64,000 bases of DNA from Eleusine coracana subsp. coracana (lineage: Eukaryota > Streptophyta > Magnoliopsida > Poales > Poaceae): positions 10,758,569 through 10,822,568 of the forward strand of contig CM064429.1 of assembly GCA_032690845.1 (NCBI GenBank), written 5' to 3'. Under the pieces are notes generated by a model. It saw only the letters and a program-made list of their open reading frames with translations. It searched no databases and was not told the origin of the DNA. Numbering within the stretch: the stretch's first letter is position 1; the number at the start of each line of letters is the position of its first letter. Position numbers and translations under genes: made by a program. Positions 56,748 through 64,000 of the stretch are shown here, one piece after another.

Positions 56748-58893
56748 TGATGCGGGGGCTTGACCAATCTTCTCGTCATAGGTTCTAGGGATAACTTGAA
56801 TCGTGAAACCGATGACACCAACAGCTGCTAGAACAGCCACCTTTGACAAATTATTTTGCCCAACAACACACTTTTGTCGATGCCTAACCTAAACCATATA
56901 AAGGAGAGACAATGCTCTTGCAAATCACAAGGAAACACAAGAATAAGTGGTAGAGAAAACTTACAATTCTCAAGGGGGCAGCAATGGCAAAATCCTAAGG
57001 ATAAGAGCACTTGGCTACTCTATTTTTCTGAGTTCAATTCATGGTTAGGGTTTCTAGCAGGTGTACAAGTGCTATTTATACTAGGAACATCCCTCCTAGT
57101 TGGGCTGAGGGCATTTCTAAAGAGCCCAACTCGAGATACACAGACTTGGAGTAGTCTACGGGTCCCTAGAACAGACTTCACCAAAATTGGCATAAGTCTT
57201 TCCACAGAGCTCTAATGGATGCGCTGTTTGTTTCATATGAAAGTAGACTTCAAAACCTTTCCCTCCATATATAATACTTGGGGTGGTACCTCTTAGAATG
57301 ATACAGAATTTGTCATAAAGTTAAGGAACAGAATCTGGGCATCAGCGCATCGACTTCAACTTGCTCTCTTTGGGCATCAAGTGACCACCATGTCTTGGAA
57401 CTGTGCTTCAAACCTATGGACAATTAATGCACCTCCATTAGGTAGTACATGACTCTTATAAGATGCATGTTCACAATCATTAAGGAAAAGATTCACCTTA
57501 TGTTGTAATTGCTTTACTTTGGTTCGAGTTATTGGTCTCTCATAGGTGTAGTCGCGAGGGATGTCCTCATCATCCTCCCCTTCTTCAAAAAGAGTCGACC
57601 TCGACTCCGATTGATCATGACCATGGCATGGCGACAAATCAACAATATTGAAAGTGTTGCTAGCTGCATATTCATCTCCCGGAAGCTCAATCTTGTAGGC
57701 ATTGTCATTTGTTCTTACAAGGACCTTGAATGGGCCATCACCTCAGGGCAGCAACTTGAACTTTTGTTTATCTGGAAATCTATCTTTTCTAAGGTGAACC
57801 CAAACTAAGTCTCCGGGCTCAAAGATCAACTTCTTACGGTTCATGTTTGCCTTTGCAGCATAGTACTCTAATTTTTTCTCAATCTCTTGCTTGGTGTTCA
57901 TGTGAATTTTCTTCACATAGTCAGTCCTCTTGGAGGCCTCCATGTTTGCACGTTCTTGAAGTGGAAGTGGCAGCAAGTCGAGTGGCGTAATGAGTTTGAA
58001 ACCATACACAACTTCAAATGGACACAACTGTGTTGTCGAGTGGACTGCCCTGTTATATGCAAACTCAACATGTGGCAAGCAATCCTCCCACTCCTTTAGG
58101 TTCTTCTTGATCATTGTTTGCAGCAGCATGGAGAGTGTACGGTTCACCACCTCCGTTTGTCCATCAGTTTGTGGGTAACAAGTTGTAGAAAACAGCAACT
58201 TTGTGCCAAGCTTGGCCCACAAAGTCTTCCAAAAGTAGCTCATGAACTTCACATCTCGGTCTAAAACAATGGTCCTCGGCACACCATGTAATCTCACAAT
58301 TTCCCTAAAAAACAAGTCAGCTACATACGACACATCATCGCTCTGAAGACAGGGAATAAAATATGCCACCTAAGAGACCCTATCCACAACAACAAAAATT
58401 GAATCCCTCCCCTTCTTAGTTCTTGGTAATCGTAAAACAAAGTCCATGCTTATGTCTTCCCAAGGTGCATTTGGGGTAAGGATTGGAGTATACAACCCAC
58501 GGAGGTTCAGTTTTGATTTAGCCTTGTGGCAAGTTGTACACCGCTGCACAAATCTCTCCACATCATGCCTCATCTTTGGCCAAAGAAGTGATCACTCAAC
58601 AACAAGTAGGTCTATTCTCATCCAAAGTGACCCATCAAACCACCCATGTGTGATTCCTGCAATAAAAGCAAACAAATGGACGCATCTGGGACACACAATT
58701 TGTTAGCTCGGAACAAGAACCCATCATGTAAATGGTACTTGTCCCACCCTTTTCCATCTTGACATTTCAAGTATGGTTCTGCAAAAACAAGGTCAGCAGC
58801 ATATAATTCCTTTATGTTCTCCAATTCTAGGACCTTAACCTCCAATTGATTAAGCAAAACGCTTTTTCATGATAAAGCATCAGCAACACATTA
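56748..58893 (-). mobile_element. Element H: CRM-like gypsy 3' fragment (integrase to 3' LTR)
   Basis: Minus strand. The putative 3' LTR is 56748-57572, starting TGATGAGGACATCCCTCG and ending ...CATCA, with TATAAATAG on the minus strand at about 57071-57080. Pol sequence runs to about 58893, where the frame stops matching; the upstream part of the element is absent or replaced by the Sirevirus fragment. Related to element D but diverged. Confidence 0.75.
57377..58893 (-). pseudogene. Element H RNase H tail, integrase and C-terminal region
   Basis: In order on the minus strand: NQLEVKVLELENIKELY; zinc-site residues (QESHMGGLMGHF, then CTTCHKAK); integrase core with DISMDFVLRLPRT (first Asp) and a changed second site (VLDRDVKF, Leu for Ser before Asp). 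QTDGQTEVVNRTL (Glu) follows, then a stop near 57743 and the tail PITRTKVKQLQHKVNLF within the LTR. Stops occur near 58617, 58370 and 57743, so it is inactive. Confidence 0.8.
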
Positions 58894-61049
58894 AATGCTT
58901 GTTTGCATAATTGTTGAAGCTACTTAGGTTTGCATTTTCATGCACTGCATACTTGTTCTTTTGCTTCTTTGATGAGTTCAATGCCAAAGGGGGAGAAAAT
59001 ATTGGGTCATGCACAAATAATGCTAGATGGCTACTTTTTACCTTTTCTTTGGGTTTGGCCATTTGGATGTGCTTATTGAGTTAAGTATTTCAAATCCCTA
59101 ATCTTGTGCATTTGATGTTGTTAATGTACTCATCAAAGGGGAGATTGAGAAACCATGTGGATATGTGCCATGGTTTGTAATATGTGATGAGTAATTGACT
59201 TGGGCTGATTTATTGTTTGAGTTGAAATGCGGGAATCTAGGGATTGCATGAGTTTGTGCATGTCATGGTTTTGACTAACCAGAGTTGGTAATGGAGTTGG
59301 AGAAGTTTTAAGAGATGGAAAATGTGTTTGCTTGTGTCATGATGTGTAGGTCACTGAAGTGAACTTGACGGTCAACGGTGAGAGGATCGGGCACAAGTAG
59401 GAGACTTGGGGCCGGACGATCGGGAGACCGGGTGAAGTCAAGGGTGATCCATACCGTACATGTGGAGAGGCAAGAAGCATAGACGGATTCGCGGTTGAGC
59501 CTCAAAACCGTGAGTGGTGATCAAGACGGCGAGGTTGACCAAGTCAAAGGTGATCAGGCGTTAGTTCAAGTAGAGGCTTCCAATGGACCGGAGGCGGGAG
59601 AGACTTGCCGACAAGGAAGATTACGGAACGAGGTGACACGCGTCAAGATCAAGAAGTCATGTTTTGAGAAGCGTGCAAGGCGATTTCCTGGTTTGGGCCT
59701 CAAAACCGGTGGTAGCGATTGGAGGTGCACGTGGCACCATCGCGGATCTTACGTCGAGACGAAGCAAAGTCGTAAAGGGCTCGATAGCGTTCAGGCGACG
59801 AAGAAAAAGATGGACGGTTGTGTCCCTGGTGGTAGGTGGCAGTGTATTGTTGGTGAGGGGTAGAATGGTCTTTAGGACAACCCCTAGGCCTATATAAGGA
59901 GAGGTAGGGCTGGTGGAAGAGGTGTCTCTCTTTCCCTTAGCCTTGCCTTAGGTCTTCATTTAAAGTGCTAGGAGAGGTCTTCATGTAAAAGAGAGGAGAG
60001 GGTGTGTGAGAGACATCTCTTTCTCTTCCAAATAGTGGGAGGAAGAGGGTGGCTTCCTAGCCATGTATCCTTATATCTTGACTTGATGAATCAATGATAT
60101 GAGATTAAATTTGTGCTCAAGTTCTTCCTTTCTCCCTAAATCTCGAATTTCTCTTTTTCTCTATTTTTGGAGCTATTTTCGTGGGATTTTTTTATCTCAT
60201 TTTTTGAGTGAGTTGTTAGGGCAGATTTCTTAGAGATCTTAGTGCTATGATGAGCTAGAACAGTCCTACATGGGTCCTTGACCGAATAAAGAGCTCTAGC
60301 ACCTTTAATTTGAAGGATTTCTCAAGTTTCCCCTTTTTGGTGTTCTTGGCACAAGATCTGAAATTTGTGATGATTTTTTAAGCCAATTGAGTGGATCTTT
60401 TTGGAGGAAGGTCACAATGATCTGAGGATTCCCTGGTCCAAATATCGCACAGTTTGGAGATCAGTTGGTTGAGTTTTGGAGAGATTTATGGGAAAATCGT
60501 GATAGTTTTCTGTTCTATCGGGGGTCGATCGGCATTGCCGATCACCAGGACCGTCACTGCCGGTGGGTCTGAGCTTGGATCAGCACTACTGATACCACGA
60601 TTGGCACTGCTGGTGGCTTGATTCTGAACCCCGCATCAGCACTGCCGATAGCTCCAACCGGTGCTGCCGATACGCTCTGTGCTCTGCTTTTCGATGTCCT
60701 AAGACCTCGCATCAGCACTACCGATGGGTGTAACCGCACTACCGTTGAGTGTAACCGGCACTACCGATGGTGCCAACCGGCACTGCCGATGGTAGTCCAG
60801 TGAGCCCGTTCTGTGTGCATTTCTTCGTGGGTCTTTTGTCTTAGTTGCCTTCTTGTGCTTCTCCTATTCTCTTCCGCTGCTACTAGTCATTTCTAGGGCT
60901 AGCAGATCACAAGTTGGTGTGTGTGATCTTGGTGACTTGCCTTATGGTTGGGTTCGGTTGAAATTGGGACATAGGCCAATTTCTTGAGAAGAATTTTAAT
61001 TGGCTCCCATTCACCCCCCCCCCCCTCTGGTCGCCTTCTCGGTCCTTCA
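58894..61049 (+). mobile_element. Element I: 3' end of a plus-strand Sirevirus-like copia element
   Basis: The LTR 59146-61049 (TGAGAAACC...GGTCCTTCA) is preceded by a purine tract AAAGGGGAGAT (59135-59145). A second PPT-like copy AAAGGGGGAGAAAAT lies at 58986-59000; multiple PPT-like copies before the 3' LTR are a Sirevirus feature. The LTR end has the CCATTCACCCCC...CTCTGGTCGCC phrase shared with elements A and B. A repeat array of CGGCACTRCCGATGG-like units lies at 60515-60800. No 5' LTR or coding region remains. Confidence 0.75.
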
Positions 61050-61276
61050 CCTTCAATTCTTTCACAACTTTAGCAGCCATGCTTGCTTGAACAATAGTCA
61101 TGTTCTCATTGAGTTGTGCATTGAAGTACTACACTAGCTTCTATAGTTGCTCTTGTGTGAGATAGCTCGGTTGCTCTCCTTCTCCACCTGCCATGGTTAG
61201 TTGGCAAAAAAAGACTAATTCAAGTTATGTGGCTATTTGAAAATCACTCAATCTCACCGTCTCTTACCACTGAAGT
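61050..61276 (-). pseudogene. gag: Element J: gag N-terminus of another LTR retrotransposon
   Basis: The minus-strand reading starts at 61194 (MAGGEGEQPSYLTQEQL). It has two stops, continues NENMTIVQASMAAKVVKEL, and is then cut by element I at 61049. A PBS-like TGGTAAGAGACGG lies upstream (plus about 61257-61270). Sequence to the right (to about 61900), with CATAAATAG on the minus strand near 61388-61396, may be its LTR. The lineage cannot be fixed from this stub. Confidence 0.5.
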
Positions 61277-61909
61277 TCTTGTGGATCCTTGCTAAATTTT
61301 GTGAGTTGCACAAACCTTGGTGGTAGTCGGTACAACAAAGGTGATAGATCAAGGGAAATCAATGTCATAGTGCATTCCAAACAGAGGTCTATTTATGGAG
61401 CTTGGAGGATTATTTATGTGGTATGCAAACTGAAACTTCTACCTATTATCATGTTAAGTAACCAAAGTCGAGTTATTGAACTGAAAATAAATGAAATGTC
61501 AAATGTGTTTAGCAACTCACACACAAAAATGGTGAAACTTATTGTAGCCAAGGAAATAAGCTAAACTATAAATTTCAACTCAAGAACAAAGCTCAATGCT
61601 ATACAAGTTATGGAGAGACACTAGCTGATTGATCACATAAATCGAGAGGGCCATAAGATTTGCACAATTGCTGAATATATGAGTAACTAAAATAATAACC
61701 AACAAGTCAATCAATGTGGTGATCTCAGCACATAATCTTTTTATTTTGATCCTTTTGTTTCACCCTTTTTTTCTTTTTTTTTTTTTTTTTTTTTGCTACT
61801 GAAATCAGCACATCAGATTGTATATAACAAGGAAGTATTGATGTTCAAACTATTATTCAATTCAACGAAGTGCAAAACCATTAAGCAACAACCTACAGCT
61901 AGTCTCAAT

Positions 61910-63480
61910 CGGTGTTTAAAAAAGCGGCTGCTTAAGCGCCGCCTAGGCGTTGAGCGCCAGCGGAACGCCTCGCTTTCAGCTAAGCGATGCAATTAAACGG
62001 GCGAAACGCTTAAGCGCGCTTTCTTCTGCTTTCTTCCACTTTTGTCTGATTTTTTGTGTGGGCCAGAAAATTCGGCCCAGTTCGGGTTGGAACAAAATCG
62101 AGTCGAGCACTCGTTGGCTCGTTGCCCCACCTCTCTCTTGCAGACATCGAGCGCCACCACCATCCCGTGAGCTCCTGCCGCTGCCGGCGGCCGTCTGGTC
62201 TACCGGTGACCGGCATTGATTTTTTCTGCTCTGCCCATCTCTCTGCTCTTCATCAGGCCATCAGGCATCAGCTACGCCTGCGCATGGTGCCTCTCTCTTC
62301 TCTAGTAAGTTTCGGTTCTACCTGCTGCTCTGATCTGCATGTGCTGCATCGTATAGGCATAACCAGTTGCTTGCTGCCTTTAGCTTTGGCTTTTGTTTGT
62401 GCGTAGTGCTACTGTGCTAGTGTACTGGCAATAGTAGTATTGTTTATTCATTTGCTTTTGTTTATTTATTGCTCATTGCGTAGTGGATGATGAGAAAATT
62501 GACTATGAGGGCGATGATGATCAAGTGGGAGTGGATTCATTGGATGATTTGAGAGTTGATGATGCACCTTAGTTGCATACTTGCATGCAGCTTGTCAAAT
62601 TTCAAATTCATTACTTATTAGCTTGTAATTCCAAATTGTGACTCTCCGTCTGTCATTGAGTTGTCAACTTGTCTTGTGACTTGTGTGACAAATGACAGCT
62701 ATGAAAACTGCTATGTTGCTTTTGTGTCTTGATTTGTTTTGATTCCATTTTAATTTTCTAGCTTGCTGCTTGCAATCAGTTTTATTATTTGCCCAATGTT
62801 CAATACTGTCAATGTCTAAATTATTTCATGTCCCTTTGCACAGAATTGAGAAAGGATGGAAAATATATGGAGGTCAGGAGGTGGTATATGGTATGTCCAT
62901 ATGAACTATTCAAGTATTCATTCTTGTCAGACATTGTATTTCTTAACATACATAAATACATAATAAATTATATATATATATATATAGGGAAAATCCATTC
63001 TACTCTCAGGTGTAGTTACTCCTACGTTGAAAAATTCACCTTGGGTATGTATTCATACCCATTTATCATTTTGAGTATGTACACATACTTAAAACAAAAT
63101 TTTTGAGAGTGATAACCATAACTATTTATGAAAGGTTTTCTAGTTATAAGCATATGAACATATATCGTATTTACTGCTATATAAATATAAGTATGTCCCC
63201 ATAATTCATATATCCCAACAAAAAAAAGTGAGTATGTCCACATACCCTCTAGTATGACTACATACTAAATTTACAAATCTCAAGTATATAATGATACTCT
63301 CTATATTATGAGATATACACGTGGGAGTAGCTACTCCTGGTAGTAGGAAAAAGGCTTCCTATATATGAAAGGGCTCCGCTTTTTGAAAAACGCCTAGAAA
63401 CGCCTAGGCGCCACCTAGGCGGCCTAGGCGCTGAGCGGTGCTGCTCCGCTCGCTTTCCTCCACCGTTTTTTTAAACATTG
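61910..63480 (+). mobile_element. hAT transposon deletion derivative
   Basis: 1571 bp flanked by a perfect 8-bp duplication GTCTCAAT (61902-61909 and 63481-63488). Ends are CGGTGTTTAAAAAAGCGG on the left and, read inward, CAATGTTTAAAAAAACGG on the right, with subterminal CGCCTAGGCG palindromes at both ends. This combination is hAT-specific. The interior has a leader-like GC-rich part (62120-62300) and an exon-like acidic tail DDEKIDYEGDDDQVGVDSLD ending at a TAG (62570), possibly the last exon of a transposase. No transposase core remains. A MITE is nested inside. Confidence 0.82.
62985..63366. mobile_element. Palindrome-rich MITE nested in the hAT element
   Basis: The segment is bounded by TATATATAGGGAAAATCC on the left and, read inward, CATATATAGGAAGCCTTTTT on the right. 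Subterminal CTACTCTCAGG.GTAGTTACTCC is mirrored by GGAGTAGCTACTCCTGGTAG. The inside has at least four GTATGTNNNCATAC-type hairpins (63035-63052, 63073-63090, 63232-63246, 63252-63267). TA-rich flanks prevent defining a target duplication. No ORF. Confidence 0.55.
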
Positions 63481-63488
63481 GTCTCAAT

Positions 63489-64000
63489 GGGTTTAAAGTT
63501 TTCATAAAGGATGATATGGTATAATGTTGATATGTACTACACTTGATGTACACAAAGGATAAACCGGTACATGGGAATTCAGTTTCAGCACGATCTAAAA
63601 TTTCACCAATAATAGATCAAGGGAGATTCAAGAATTTATTGCAAAATTTCTTATATATTTTGTTCTCTTTATTTGGACTATATTCCATTGTTTTCATATA
63701 TATTCTTCCATTGTAAATGAAGTTACTTCACTAAACTATTTTTTAAAAATAATTTGAAAGAGCCACATTGGGCCGTGGCCTTTTTTAATGAGAGTGTCAA
63801 GGAGATGGAGCATAAAATAGCCAACAATGATAAAGAGCTTAGTGTCATGTTTTGGTCGTTCACATGACATGCTATTTAGGTTTAAAATTGATATGTTACA
63901 ATGCTATCTTCTCCCCGGCGTGCTCCCAGGCGTTTGGTGCCGCTCCTGGCATGGACTCGCTCTACTCCTCAGGCGTTCGGCGCCAACCAGACACAGCTGG
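63489..64000. other. Unassigned right end of the window
   Basis: Mostly AT-rich with no ORF of note. The last ~80 bp turn GC-rich (GGCGTTTGGTGCCGCTCC, then GGCGTTCGGCGCC), suggesting that another repeat or gene end begins here; too short to identify. Confidence 0.25.

Noticed and set aside
59495..59897. Overlapping open frames of 77-122 codons
   Set aside because: They lie inside the LTR of element I and encode nothing recognisable.
61050..61276. Gag stub as the 5' end of element H
   Set aside because: Orientation fits, but sequence to its right does not resemble the LTR of H (56748-57572), so it is treated as a separate element J.

Overview
The window looks like nuclear DNA of a grass (Poaceae), probably a panicoid/andropogonoid with a repeat-rich genome. 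This is inferred from the very GC-rich genes, the nested LTR retrotransposons of typical grass lineages (Sirevirus copia with GACCGGACNGTCCGGTC-type LTR palindromes, Athila-like, Tat/RIRE2-like and CRM-like gypsy) and the Stowaway, TRIM and hAT small elements. The exact species cannot be read from the sequence.

Layout. 1-6478: low-copy-looking DNA with a Stowaway-like MITE (490-640) and a tandem TRIM array (1843-2972) whose left LTR carries a hAT-type MITE with an 8-bp target duplication. 6479-13688: Sirevirus-like copia element A (minus strand), with gag but no pol. 13689-17744: one single-exon gene of unknown function (365 aa, 15065-16162), TGGGCC promoter motifs, and a ~570-bp tandem duplication downstream of the stop. 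17745-48451: a ~30.7-kb block of six nested or abutting retrotransposons. Outer element F (Tat/RIRE2-like) holds E (Athila-like, no pol seen), which holds D (CRM-like, intact 1666-aa polyprotein). Abutting F is B (Sirevirus-like), which holds C (Athila-like, plus strand), which holds G (small CRM-like derivative with an intact chimeric ORF). C has a perfect 5-bp target duplication, G has a perfect one, D a near-perfect one.

48452-55640: unassigned DNA, then a convincing STP-type monosaccharide/H+ symporter gene (52467-54122, two exons, 513 aa) with two copies of one MITE family in its upstream region and a cluster of ~30-bp repeats downstream. 55640-61300: a LINE remnant, a CRM-like 3' fragment, the 3' end of a plus-strand Sirevirus and a gag stub of another element. 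61910-63480: a hAT deletion derivative (8-bp target duplication) with a palindrome-rich MITE nested in it. The rest is unassigned.

Only two host protein genes are well supported: the unknown membrane-segment protein and the sugar transporter. Nothing resembles a bacterial or defence-type system. The most unusual items are the single-exon gene with two repeat domains, the intact chimeric ORF in element G, the tandem TRIM with nested hAT MITE, and the intact CRM-like element whose polyprotein C-terminus is encoded inside its 3' LTR. Boundaries were derived by eye from LTR ends and target duplications. No database search was possible.
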